Assembly (NCBI RefSeq): GCF_900626145.1
Contig: NZ_LR130817.1
Location: 1,973,598 to 2,037,597 of the forward strand
DNA length: 64,000 nt
Direction: 5' to 3'
Origin: Intestinimonas timonensis
GTDB lineage: Bacteria > Bacillota > Clostridia > Oscillospirales > Oscillospiraceae
This document shows, in pieces, positions 17,731 to 32,930 of this stretch (positions are counted from its first letter, which is position 1; each line of letters opens with the position of its first letter). The notes under the pieces were generated by a model. The model was given only the letters and a program-made list of their open reading frames with translations, made no database searches and was not told the origin of the DNA. The translations under genes were made by a program, and so were the position numbers.

Positions 17731-17759
17731 AGTATATCCGCCCAGGGAGAAAATAGCAA
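17731..17759 (-). promoter_or_regulatory. Promoter of galE-galT
   Basis: On the minus strand TTGCTA (17759-17754) and TATACT (17736-17731) are 17 bases apart. The LacI-type operator ends four bases upstream of the -35 box. Confidence 0.85.
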
Positions 17760-17763
17760 GACG

Positions 17764-17780
17764 AATTTTTACTAAAAATT
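17764..17780. promoter_or_regulatory. LacI-family operator upstream of galE
   Basis: AATTTTTA and TAAAAATT are perfect inverted arms around one central base, the TTTTAGTAAAA type often bound by LacI-family regulators of Firmicutes. A very similar site precedes the adjacent regulator gene. Confidence 0.75.
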
Positions 17781-17815
17781 TAACTTTGGCGTAGCGCACA
17801 GTTGGGACCCGGCCC

Positions 17816-18853
17816 TTATGGGCAATCTGACGGAGGAGCGGCACTCTCCCGGACCACCAGAGAGGGTGGGACCACCAGTTTCACCGGCAGGGTGCGGACC
17901 GGCGGCCGGTTCGGGAGGTCGGCCCGTTCCGCCAGGAGCCGGACGGCAGCCCGGCCCATCTCCTCGGCGTGGGTGGACACTGAGGTGAGGGCTGGGGTGA
18001 CCAGGGCGGAGAGTGGGGTATCGTTGAAGGAGACCAGGGAGAGATCGCCTGGGATGGAGAGCCCCGCTTCCGTAATGGCTCGGACAGCACCCAGGGCGGT
18101 CTCCTCACTGGCTGCCAGAAAGGCGGTGGGCCGTGGGGCACCGGAAGCCAGATAGGCAGACATGGCGGCGGCGGTAGAATGGGCATCCATGGGCGCCTCC
18201 ACCAGAAAGGCCGGGTCCAGCAGTCCGTATGAGCCCATGTGGGCCATGAAGCGTTCCCGGCGGACCTCCGGGGCAGGCTCGCCCCGGTAGTCGGGCCGCA
18301 GGGCCGGGCCGATAAAGCCCACCTTCCGGTGGCCTAGCCCCAGCAGGTAGTCCACCGCCAGACGGATGCCCAGGTCGTAGTTGAGGACCACCGAGTCGAA
18401 CCGGGACTCGTCCGGGGAGGCGTTGAGGAAGACCACATTGGGGCTCATGGCCGCCAGCGACTCCGCCTCCCGGAGGGAGAAGCGGCCGATGGCCACCACC
18501 CCATCCACCGCACCCTCCGGTGGGGCGAAGCCCTCCCCCCGCCGGGCCAGGGTCTGAAAGGCGATGCGCTGATCCAGACAGGCCTGCTCCACATGGCCGC
18601 GGAGATAGAGGTAAAAGGGGTCCTCCAGCTGCTGGGCGGGAGTCAGCCGCTCCGCCGCCGCCGCCCACATCAGGGTCTTGGGCGCCCGGCCCCGGCGGGA
18701 CTTGGTGGCGGCGTAGTTGAGCCTGCCCGCCTCCTCCAGCACCTTCTTCCGCGCCTCCGGGCTCACCGCCAGACTGGGGTCCCCCGTAAGGATGCGGGAG
18801 ATGGTGGCCGGGGCATAGCCCGTCCGCTCTGAGAGCTCCTTCAGGGTGGCCAT
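17816..18853 (-). CDS. LacI/GalR-family transcriptional regulator of galactose genes
   Basis: A 345-residue regulator. The N-terminal helix-turn-helix reads MATLKELSERTGYAPATISR, followed by the hinge helix region, then a periplasmic-binding-protein-like effector domain with the usual DGVVAIGRFS, LGHRKVGFIGP and LSLVSFNDTPLS segments. It lies upstream of and in line with galE-galT; the two transcription units share an operator motif, so it probably controls both and itself. The inducer is likely galactose or a related sugar phosphate, by inference from context. An AGGAGGGAGG site precedes the start. Confidence 0.9.
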   Translation of the reverse strand: MATLKELSERTGYAPATISRILTGDPSLAVSPEARKKVLEEAGRLNYAATKSRRGRAPKTLMWAAAAERLTPAQQLEDPFYLYLRGHVEQACLDQRIAFQTLARRGEGFAPPEGAVDGVVAIGRFSLREAESLAAMSPNVVFLNASPDESRFDSVVLNYDLGIRLAVDYLLGLGHRKVGFIGPALRPDYRGEPAPEVRRERFMAHMGSYGLLDPAFLVEAPMDAHSTAAAMSAYLASGAPRPTAFLAASEETALGAVRAITEAGLSIPGDLSLVSFNDTPLSALVTPALTSVSTHAEEMGRAAVRLLAERADLPNRPPVRTLPVKLVVPPSLVVRESAAPPSDCP

Positions 18854-18882
18854 GGGCCTCCCTCCTTTCCAATATCACACCT

Positions 18883-18897
18883 AATTTTACTAAAAAT
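18883..18897. promoter_or_regulatory. LacI-family operator at the regulator gene
   Basis: AATTTTACTAAAAAT matches the galE operator in 13 central bases (TTTTACTAAAAAT) and lies directly downstream of the -10 box, where bound protein would block transcription. This indicates autorepression. Confidence 0.72.
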
Positions 18898-18926
18898 ATT
18901 GTAGCTCTGACGACGCTTGTTTGCAA
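18898..18926 (-). promoter_or_regulatory. Promoter of the LacI-family regulator
   Basis: On the minus strand TTGCAA (18926-18921) and TACAAT (18903-18898) are 17 bases apart. Confidence 0.85.
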
Positions 18927-18933
18927 GGAAAAA

Positions 18934-18970
18934 AGCACCGGCGCACAGACAAAGTCTGTGCGCCGGTGCT
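18934..18970 (-). terminator. rpoC terminator hairpin, outer copy
   Basis: A 17-bp perfect stem with an AAA/TTT loop. On the minus strand it is followed by six T residues, so this copy retains the full terminator for transcripts coming from rpoC. It is a 37-bp direct repeat of 19206-19242 with one base different, and the 235-bp element lies between them. Confidence 0.85.
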
Positions 18971-19205
18971 CAGGTTGTCGAAAAAGGGCATATACGTCAG
19001 ATTTTGTGCAAGAGCCTCGCAGAGTTCCGTCGTCCGCAGACGACGGAATCAAGTACAGTCTGTTTTTTCCGGGGACATGTGCCTCGGAAAAAACACTGCT
19101 CAGGCCGCAAACGTGCGAGCGAAGCGAGTGCGATGCAGCGGCCTGCATCTTTTCGAAAAAATGCCTGCATTTTTGAGAGAGCCTGTCGACTTTGTCGACA
19201 GGCTC
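18971..19205. mobile_element. 235-bp non-coding structured element, copy 1
   Basis: I see no difference from 32165-32399. It starts CAGGTTGTCG and ends GACAGGCTC. Internal hairpins are at 19025-19048, 19056-19098, 19101-19145, about 19145-19164 and 19179-19205, the last a perfect 12-bp stem with a TTT loop. Short open frames cross it on both strands but none has a ribosome binding site or protein character. It interrupts the rpoC terminator, with one copy of the hairpin on each side. It could be a non-autonomous transposable element (MITE-like) or a dispersed structured-RNA repeat. Confidence 0.8.
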
Positions 19206-19242
19206 AGCACCGGCGCACAGACAAAGTCTGTGCGCCGGTACT
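19206..19242. repeat. rpoC terminator hairpin, inner copy (direct repeat)
   Basis: The same 37-bp stem-loop as 18934-18970 except for one A for G near its end. It lies 22 bases after the rpoC stop codon. On the plus strand it is followed by TTTTTATT; on the minus strand it runs straight into the element without a T tract, so rpoC transcripts may read through it into the element. Confidence 0.85.
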
Positions 19243-19264
19243 TTTTATTGGCTGAAACCAGCCC

Positions 19265-23047
<3,783 letters not shown>

Positions 23048-23067
23048 ATTCTATCGTCCTCCCTTTC

Positions 23068-26811
<3,744 letters not shown>

Positions 26812-26910
26812 TCCGAAAATCACACTCCGTTTTCTCGCATTCGGCGCCAAAAGCAGCGGCTTTCGGCTGTTTTCTCATGGCTGCACAGGCCGTTTCCCGT
26901 GGAATTGGCC

Positions 26911-26951
26911 AAAAACGCCGGTCCCGCCGTATTTGATACACGCGGCGGCGT
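26911..26951 (-). terminator. Terminator-like hairpin in the rpoB leader (possible attenuator)
   Basis: On the minus strand ACGCCG (26951-26946) pairs with CGGCGT (26920-26915), with inner pairing CCGCC/GGCGG, and is followed by TTTTT. It lies between the rpoB promoter and the rpoB start, about 100 bases before the latter, so it could end part of the transcripts and so set the level of rpoBC expression. Confidence 0.5.
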
Positions 26952-26975
26952 TGTTGCTTTGTTAGTGCTCTCCTC

Positions 26976-27004
26976 TTGCACATATCCACCAAAACTGTTA
27001 TACT
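26976..27004 (+). promoter_or_regulatory. Plus-strand promoter inside the rpoB leader
   Basis: TTGCAC (26976-26981) and TATACT (26999-27004) are 17 bases apart and face the membrane glycosyltransferase gene. Its transcript would overlap the rpoB promoter and leader in antisense. Confidence 0.65.
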
Positions 27005-27058
27005 TGACCCACCGTGGGAGGGTCTCTCAAAATGGTGGCAGTCACACGAGAGCATTTA

Positions 27059-27087
27059 AGTATACCATGCAGTTTTTCCCACGTCAA
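27059..27087 (-). promoter_or_regulatory. Promoter of rpoB-rpoC
   Basis: On the minus strand TTGACG (27087-27082) and TATACT (27064-27059) are 17 bases apart, a near-consensus promoter. The predicted leader before rpoB is about 240 bases. Confidence 0.88.
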
Positions 27088-27101
27088 GTCTTTTGCCTGG
27101 A

Positions 27102-27128
27102 AAGTTCGGAGTAATCCGAACTTTTTTT
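27102..27128 (+). terminator. Intrinsic terminator just upstream of the glycosyltransferase gene
   Basis: AAGTTCGGA (27102-27110) pairs with TCCGAACTT (27115-27123), followed by T residues to 27128. It stands 20 bases before the plus-strand gene and downstream of the plus-strand promoter, so it could attenuate that gene or insulate it from upstream transcription. Confidence 0.75.
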
Positions 27129-27147
27129 CGTATCAGGAGGTCATTTC

Positions 27148-28461
27148 ATGTCCCGTCTCCACCCTCTCCCTCTGTGCTGCCTGGGCGGCGGTACGGCCCT
27201 GCTGCTGTGCGCTCTGGCCCGGACGGCCAGCCTCTCCCAGGCCTCTTCCCGGCCCTTCGTCATGGCTGCCCTGGTCTTTCTCTTCCTCCTGTGTGCTTGT
27301 CTTCTCTTCCTGCGCTGCCGGCAGTGGGAGACAGTATGCCTTGCCCTGCTGCCGGTGGGTCTGGCCCTCCTGCTCCGGACCCTGCTTCTGGATCACGTCA
27401 CCGACGACTATGTGACCTTTCTCTCCGATTGGGCCGCCTTTTTCCGGGAAAACGGCGGCTGGGCGGCGGTGGCCCTCCCCAAGGGGAACTACACCGCCCC
27501 CTACCTCTATTTTCTGGCCGCTATCTCCTACCTGCCGTTCTACGACCTCTATCTCATCAAGCTCTTTTCCATTTTATTTGATGTGATCCTGGCCTGGGGC
27601 GGCTGCCGGCTGGTGCAAGCTCTGGTCCCGGGGGACCGGTACCGTGGTGCCGCCGCATTTTGCCTTCTCCTGCTGCTGCCCACAGTGATCCTCAACGCTT
27701 CGGCCTGGGCCCAGTGCGACGCCATCTACGCCGCCCTGTGTCTCCACGGACTGGCCGCGGGGCTGGAGGGGCGGCCAAGGTCCTCCGCCTTCCTGGCCGG
27801 GCTGGCTTTCGCCTGCAAGCTCCAGACCGTCTTTCTGCTCCCCGTATGGGCGGTACTGTGGATGTCCCGGCGGACCCGGTTTCGGCACCTGCTGTGGTTC
27901 CCCGCCGCCTGCGTTCTCTCCGTCCTCCCCGCCCTGGCCCTGGGCAAACCTCTGGCGGACGTGCTGGTGGTCTACTTCGGCCAGGCCGCCGAGTACAGCG
28001 CCTACCTCACCCTTAATGCCCCCTCCCTCTATGCCCTGATCCCTTCCAGCGCCCAGGTCAACGTGGCCCTCGCCGCCCGAGTGGGTATACTCGCCGCTTT
28101 CGTTTTGGTCCTGGGAGTGCTGGGCTGGCTGCTGCTCCGGCGGCGGGGTCTCTCCCGCCGGGCCGTCTTTCTGGCCGGGGTGGTCTTTGCCATCGGCATC
28201 CCCCTCCTCCTGCCCCACATGCATGACCGGTACTTCTTCCTGGCCGACGTTCTCACCCTGACCTGGGCCTGCACCGACCGACGGGGCGTTCTCCCCGCTG
28301 TTTTCACTCAGATTGCCTCCTTGGGCGCCTACCACGCCTATCTTCTCCTTCGCTACGCCTTCCCTATGGGGTTAGGCTCCATTCTGCTGCTGTGTACCCT
28401 TCTTTTTACCCTGATTTTCCTTGCTTCAGAGCTCCATATGCCTTCTAACGAAGCTCCTTAA
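27148..28461 (+). CDS. Polytopic membrane GT-C type glycosyltransferase
   Basis: A 437-residue integral membrane protein with about ten hydrophobic segments. After the first two helices comes an extracytoplasmic loop (DDYVTFLSDWAAFFRENGG, GNYTAPYLYFLA) whose acidic residues resemble the first catalytic loop of GT-C enzymes using polyprenyl-phosphate sugars. The late motif LLLPHMHDRYFFLADVLTL is typical of bacterial mannosyltransferase-like GT-C proteins of Clostridia. It probably transfers a sugar to a cell-surface glycan or protein; donor and acceptor are unknown. AGGAGG precedes the start by 7 bases. It is divergent from rpoB and not obviously cotranscribed with the next gene, 110 bases away. 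Confidence 0.75.
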   Translation: MSRLHPLPLCCLGGGTALLLCALARTASLSQASSRPFVMAALVFLFLLCACLLFLRCRQWETVCLALLPVGLALLLRTLLLDHVTDDYVTFLSDWAAFFRENGGWAAVALPKGNYTAPYLYFLAAISYLPFYDLYLIKLFSILFDVILAWGGCRLVQALVPGDRYRGAAAFCLLLLLPTVILNASAWAQCDAIYAALCLHGLAAGLEGRPRSSAFLAGLAFACKLQTVFLLPVWAVLWMSRRTRFRHLLWFPAACVLSVLPALALGKPLADVLVVYFGQAAEYSAYLTLNAPSLYALIPSSAQVNVALAARVGILAAFVLVLGVLGWLLLRRRGLSRRAVFLAGVVFAIGIPLLLPHMHDRYFFLADVLTLTWACTDRRGVLPAVFTQIASLGAYHAYLLLRYAFPMGLGSILLLCTLLFTLIFLASELHMPSNEAP

Positions 28462-28571
28462 AAATTTGTAAGAATTTTTTGAAACCTTTGTCACATTTCC
28501 CCGTCTAAATTCGATGTATGATATAGATGAGCGCATCCCAAGCAAAACGGAGTTTGGAAGGAGTCTTTACA

Positions 28572-31500
28572 ATGAAAAGAAGCTCACGCGCCCGTGTTCT
28601 TTCGGCGCTTCTGACCCTGGCTATGGTTTTCAGCATGCTGCCCACCGCCTGGGCGGCGGAGGAAGTCTCTATTTCAGGACTTACAAAAAATGTAACAATA
28701 ACTGCTGGTGATTCCCAAAACATGGAACTTCAACTTACAGGTGCCGAAGCGACGCGCTGGGGTGTTAGCGGAAATGCAAACGGTGTGACTGCGACCATCG
28801 ATGCACAAGGAAAACTGGAAATCAAAGTGGATTCTGACGCGGAGAACAATGCCACGGCGACACTGAAGATCACCGCAGAATATACCGTTAAGGAATCTCT
28901 TGAGCCGGATTCTGACGGTGAGCCTCAGGAAACTACCAAAAGCGTCGACGATACCTGTATCGTTACTGTGAAAAACGATACCCCGGCCAAAAAGCCGGTA
29001 ACAAACATCGAACTCTCCGCCACCTCCCAGTCCCTGAATCTCACGGACAAGAAGACCGCCGACATCACTGTCACCGTGGAGCCGGGCGACGCTACCAACA
29101 AGTCTGTTGTTTGGTCTGTCAGCGGCGATGCGGTCACCCTTGGCGGGAGCAACAGTGACAGCACCCGGACCGTGACTGCCCAGAAGGGCGGTACTGCCAC
29201 CATTACTGTAAAAGCGGAGGATGGCAGTAATGTCTCCAACACCATTGAAATCACCGTGACCGACGACACCCCCGTTCCGGTCACCGGCGTATCCCTGAAC
29301 AAAAACTCCCTGTCTCTTACCGTGGGCGGTAAGGACACCCTTATTGCCACCGTCGCTCCCACCAATGCCTCCAACCAGAAGGTGAACTGGAGCTCCAGCA
29401 ATGACAAAATCGCTTCCGTGGACAGTAACGGCAATGTCACCGCTGTCGCCCAGGGAAGTGCCACCATCACCGCCACCACGGAAGACGGCAAAAAGACGGC
29501 CACCTGCTCCGTTACCGTCACCGCCTCCACCGTAGCCGTCACCGGGGTGACGCTGGACAAGTCCAGCGCCACGGTGAACGTCAACGGCACCACACAGCTC
29601 ACCGCTACCGTGGCGCCCTCCAACGCCTCCAACAAGAACGTGATCTGGAAGTCCTCCAACACCAACATCGCCACCGTCGACTCCAACGGCAAGGTCACCG
29701 GCAAGGCCGTGGGTGAGGCCACTATCACCGTCACCACAGCTGACGGCGGCAAAACCGCCACTTGCAAGGTGACCGTCTCCAAGGGCAGCGTGACCACCAT
29801 CACCTACTCCGTAGCGGTAGACAAGACCCTGACCCTGGAACGCAGCGACTTCTACAATGTGTGCACCGGGGTGTACGGCAATGGCCTGGAATATGTAAAG
29901 TTCGATAAGAATTCCTCCAAGGGCACCCTCTACTATAACTATACCAAGGGTGACGGCGGTGCTAAGATCTCCACCTCTGAGCGCTATTACTACTCCAGCA
30001 GCTCCAGCAAGTCCATCTCCAAGATCACCTTCGTTCCCGACGGCAACAGCGGCGACACCGCCGTCTTTACTTACGTCGGGTATGATTCCCAGGGCAAATC
30101 CTACGAGGGAACTCTCCAGATCAAGCTCACCGCCCCCTCCGGCGATATCTCCTATGAGACCGGCAAGAACGAAACCATCACCTTCACCGACAGCGACTTC
30201 AACAGCATCTGCAAAAAGATCACCGGCTCCTCCCTGGACTACGTGACCTTCGGCTCGGTGAGCTCTTCCAAGGGCGCCCTCTATCTGGACTACGGCGGAA
30301 AGGACGAGGACAAGCTCTCCACCTCCACCAAGTGCTACTACAACAACTCTCCCTACCTGAGCAATGTCACCTTCGTCCCCGCCAAGGATTACACCGGCAC
30401 CTTCACCATCTCCTACTCCGGCCGCAGCAACGCCCGTGACAGCTTCTCCGGCAGCGTGAAGATCACCGTACGCAAGAGCAGCTCCGTCCTCTCCTACACC
30501 GTGGTCGAGGGCAAGACCCTGACCCTGGACGACAGCGATTTCAACGATTTCTGCAAGGACGAGACGGGCTACAACATGGACTACGTGAAGATCACGCCCC
30601 CCTCCTCCTCCAAGGGTACCTTCTATTACCGCTACGGCGAGAGCCGCTACGCGGAGAAGATCTCCTCCTCCGACAAGTACTATCGCACCTCCTCCCCCAA
30701 GCTGGACGACGTGACCTTTGTCCCCGAAGACGACTACAACGGCACTGTTTCGGTCTCCTTCACCGGCCTGAGCACCGACGGCGACAGCTTCTCCGGTACC
30801 ATGAAGATCCGGGTGGGTGACACCGACGAGGGCGACATTACCTACACCGCCGCCGCCGGCACCGCCGTCACCTTCAACGACGACGATTTCAACGACTACT
30901 GCAAGGACATCACCGACTACAGTCTGGACTATGTCCGCTTCACCCTGCCCAGCGACTCCAAGGGCACCCTCTACTACCAGTACGACAAGAGCGGCGAGAA
31001 AAAGGTCAGCAGCTCCACCTCCTATTACCGCTCCTCCTCTCCCCGGCTTTATGACGTGACCTTCGTCCCTGCCAAGGAGTACACCGGCAATGTGGAGATC
31101 TCCTTCACCGGCCGGAGCACCGACGGTGACAGCTTCTCCGGTACCGTGGTCATTGCTTATTCCGCCCCCAAGGAGGCCTCTGTCATCCGCTACTCCACCA
31201 CCTCCGCCCCTGTGACCTTCTCCACCGCTGACTTTATCAACGCTTGCTCCGCCCGCGGCTCTGGCTCTCTCACCTCCGTGAAGTTCGAGCTGCCCTCCAT
31301 CGCCGCCGGCAAGCTCTACTATGGTTACACCAACCCCACCAAATACGGCGGTCTGGTGAGTCCCGCCATCTCCTTCCCCGCCTCCACCGGCAGCGGCTCT
31401 ATCTCTTCCGTCACCTTCGTCCCCAAGGCCTCCTACAACGGCACCGTCTCTGTCAACTACACCGGCACCGACAGCAAAAACAACACCTTTACCGGCCGGG

Positions 31501-32078
31501 TGGACATCACAGTCACCCCCTCCACCCAGTCCAAGCGCTTCACCGACATGGGCAATCACGGCTGGGCCGCCGCTTCTGTGGACTTCCTCTATGACGGCGG
31601 CATCACCACCGGCACCAGCGCTACCACTTACGGCCCCGCCCTCAACATCACCCGCGGCGACTTCATCCTGATGCTCTACCGGGCCTTCAACCTCTCCGCC
31701 AATACCACCGATGGCTTTAAGGATGTGCCCTCTGACAGCTACTATGCCCAGGCCATTGCTGTGGCTAAGGCTCTGGGGATCGCTCAGGGTTCCGATGACG
31801 GGCGCTTCAACCCCACCGCTCCCCTTACCCGCGAGGACGCCATGGTCTTCCTTTATCGGACGCTCAACCGGACCGGGCGGACCATCGCCTCTGCCTCCGC
31901 CTCCTATCTCAACCGCTTCTCCGACGGCAGCAGCACCTCCAGCTATGCCCAGGACTCCGTGGCCGCTCTGGCTCAGGCGGGGATCATTCAGGGTGATACC
32001 AACGGCCGCCTCAATCCGAAAGGCTCTCTGACCCGCGCTGAGATGGCTGTCATCCTCCATCGGGTGGTCACTCTGTAA
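28572..32078 (+). CDS. Large SLH-anchored surface protein with Ig-like domains and five tandem repeats
   Basis: A 1168-residue exported protein. The order is: signal peptide (cleavage after AWA near residue 29); one region of unknown fold; about three Big_2-type Ig-like domains (residues about 140-415, e.g. VTGVSLNKNSLSLTVGG and VTGVTLDKSSATVNVNG); five tandem repeats of about 105-120 residues (about 418-985), each with a YxxxxGxxxTLxxxDF-like opening, a C residue near the start and a SxVTFVPxxxYxGTxxxxxxG close; then three SLH domains (about 990-1168). The repeats' closing strand resembles cadherin-like domains of bacterial surface proteins. SLH domains bind wall polymers. A GGAAGGAG site sets the start. 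It is likely an adhesin or S-layer-associated protein. Confidence 0.88.
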   Translation: MKRSSRARVLSALLTLAMVFSMLPTAWAAEEVSISGLTKNVTITAGDSQNMELQLTGAEATRWGVSGNANGVTATIDAQGKLEIKVDSDAENNATATLKITAEYTVKESLEPDSDGEPQETTKSVDDTCIVTVKNDTPAKKPVTNIELSATSQSLNLTDKKTADITVTVEPGDATNKSVVWSVSGDAVTLGGSNSDSTRTVTAQKGGTATITVKAEDGSNVSNTIEITVTDDTPVPVTGVSLNKNSLSLTVGGKDTLIATVAPTNASNQKVNWSSSNDKIASVDSNGNVTAVAQGSATITATTEDGKKTATCSVTVTASTVAVTGVTLDKSSATVNVNGTTQLTATVAPSNASNKNVIWKSSNTNIATVDSNGKVTGKAVGEATITVTTADGGKTATCKVTVSKGSVTTITYSVAVDKTLTLERSDFYNVCTGVYGNGLEYVKFDKNSSKGTLYYNYTKGDGGAKISTSERYYYSSSSSKSISKITFVPDGNSGDTAVFTYVGYDSQGKSYEGTLQIKLTAPSGDISYETGKNETITFTDSDFNSICKKITGSSLDYVTFGSVSSSKGALYLDYGGKDEDKLSTSTKCYYNNSPYLSNVTFVPAKDYTGTFTISYSGRSNARDSFSGSVKITVRKSSSVLSYTVVEGKTLTLDDSDFNDFCKDETGYNMDYVKITPPSSSKGTFYYRYGESRYAEKISSSDKYYRTSSPKLDDVTFVPEDDYNGTVSVSFTGLSTDGDSFSGTMKIRVGDTDEGDITYTAAAGTAVTFNDDDFNDYCKDITDYSLDYVRFTLPSDSKGTLYYQYDKSGEKKVSSSTSYYRSSSPRLYDVTFVPAKEYTGNVEISFTGRSTDGDSFSGTVVIAYSAPKEASVIRYSTTSAPVTFSTADFINACSARGSGSLTSVKFELPSIAAGKLYYGYTNPTKYGGLVSPAISFPASTGSGSISSVTFVPKASYNGTVSVNYTGTDSKNNTFTGRVDITVTPSTQSKRFTDMGNHGWAAASVDFLYDGGITTGTSATTYGPALNITRGDFILMLYRAFNLSANTTDGFKDVPSDSYYAQAIAVAKALGIAQGSDDGRFNPTAPLTREDAMVFLYRTLNRTGRTIASASASYLNRFSDGSSTSSYAQDSVAALAQAGIIQGDTNGRLNPKGSLTRAEMAVILHRVVTL

Positions 32079-32123
32079 TCCGCACTTGTGGCTCTCACCT
32101 GCCGTACATGAAGAAATATGGAA

Positions 32124-32164
32124 AAAGCTCCCGCCCCAACCTCAAATGTTGGGGCGGGAGCTTT
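32124..32164 (+). repeat. Terminator hairpin after the SLH gene, inner copy (direct repeat)
   Basis: A 41-bp stem-loop (AAAGCTCCCGCCCCAAC arm and its complement) 45 bases after the SLH gene. It ends CTTT and runs directly into the 235-bp element, so it lacks a full T tract. It repeats at 32400-32440 with one base changed in the loop. Confidence 0.85.
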
Positions 32165-32399
32165 CAGGTTGTCGAAAAAGGGCATATACGTCAGATTTTG
32201 TGCAAGAGCCTCGCAGAGTTCCGTCGTCCGCAGACGACGGAATCAAGTACAGTCTGTTTTTTCCGGGGACATGTGCCTCGGAAAAAACACTGCTCAGGCC
32301 GCAAACGTGCGAGCGAAGCGAGTGCGATGCAGCGGCCTGCATCTTTTCGAAAAAATGCCTGCATTTTTGAGAGAGCCTGTCGACTTTGTCGACAGGCTC
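32165..32399. mobile_element. 235-bp non-coding structured element, copy 2
   Basis: I see no base different from copy 1 at 18971-19205, and both copies are on the same strand. It lies between the two hairpin copies that follow the SLH gene. Here the element is co-directional with the upstream gene, whereas copy 1 is opposite to rpoC, so its orientation relative to transcription is not fixed. Confidence 0.8.
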
Positions 32400-32444
32400 A
32401 AAGCTCCCGCCCCAACATCAAATGTTGGGGCGGGAGCTTTTTGT
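32400..32444 (+). terminator. SLH gene terminator hairpin, outer copy
   Basis: The same stem as 32124-32164, here followed by the complete T tract (CTTTTTGTG). This outer copy is the functional intrinsic terminator for the upstream gene. Confidence 0.88.
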
Positions 32445-32518
32445 GCATCTGCCCACATGCGCAGCCTCTCTGCTCCAGCGCTTTACAGTTTATTCACAAT
32501 TTACCCTTCTTTCCGGGG

Positions 32519-32547
32519 TTGACGAGTCGGTGACATTGTGTTACAAT
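32519..32547 (+). promoter_or_regulatory. Promoter of the small conserved gene and NlpC/P60 gene
   Basis: TTGACG (32519-32524) and TACAAT (32542-32547) are 17 bases apart. A second TTACAATTT follows 10 bases later as a direct repeat. Confidence 0.85.
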
Positions 32548-32585
32548 TTGGTTACAATTTTTAAGATATTCTTAGGAGGCATATG

Positions 32586-32876
32586 ATGGCCGAAGAAAAG
32601 ATTCCCCTGACCTACAAGGGTCACCCCCTGCGCCGCAAGGACAACCTCATTTACTACGGCAGCATGGCCGACAAATACATCATCATGCTCCAGGTGATGG
32701 ACACCAAGAAGGTGGACGATCTGGATGTGGCCACCCGGGTGGCCGTTCAGCTCCAGCTCACAGATCCCGACCTCAAGAGCCGGGACCGCGTGGTCAAGAA
32801 GACGGAAAAGGACAGCCTGTACGCCGCCATGGACGTGGCTGCCGTCTGGCTGGCCCGCTCTCTGGCCAACAAGTAA
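32586..32876 (+). CDS. Small conserved protein of unknown function
   Basis: A 96-residue soluble protein (MAEEKIPLTYKGHPLRRKDN onward) with a KYIIMLQV strand and VATRVAVQLQL helix; it has no signal peptide, cysteine or recognisable motif. I chose the second of two adjacent ATGs because AGGAGG is 6 bases from it and only 3 from the first. It has its own strong promoter and is followed 54 bases later by a cell-wall endopeptidase gene, probably in the same transcript. I do not recognise the family. Confidence 0.8.
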   Translation: MAEEKIPLTYKGHPLRRKDNLIYYGSMADKYIIMLQVMDTKKVDDLDVATRVAVQLQLTDPDLKSRDRVVKKTEKDSLYAAMDVAAVWLARSLANK

Positions 32877-32930
32877 CACAAGCCGCAAGTCATCCGCACA
32901 AAAGAGATTCTTGATGGAGGGGTCATACCA

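Noticed and set aside
28460..28485. Terminator after the membrane glycosyltransferase gene
   Set aside because: Only a weak AT-only inverted repeat (AAAAATT/AATTTTT); too unstable to support.
28674..32060. An 1128-codon open frame opposite the SLH surface protein
   Set aside because: Low-complexity Gly/Ala/Val translation that mirrors the Thr/Ser-rich repeats of the real gene; no start signal.
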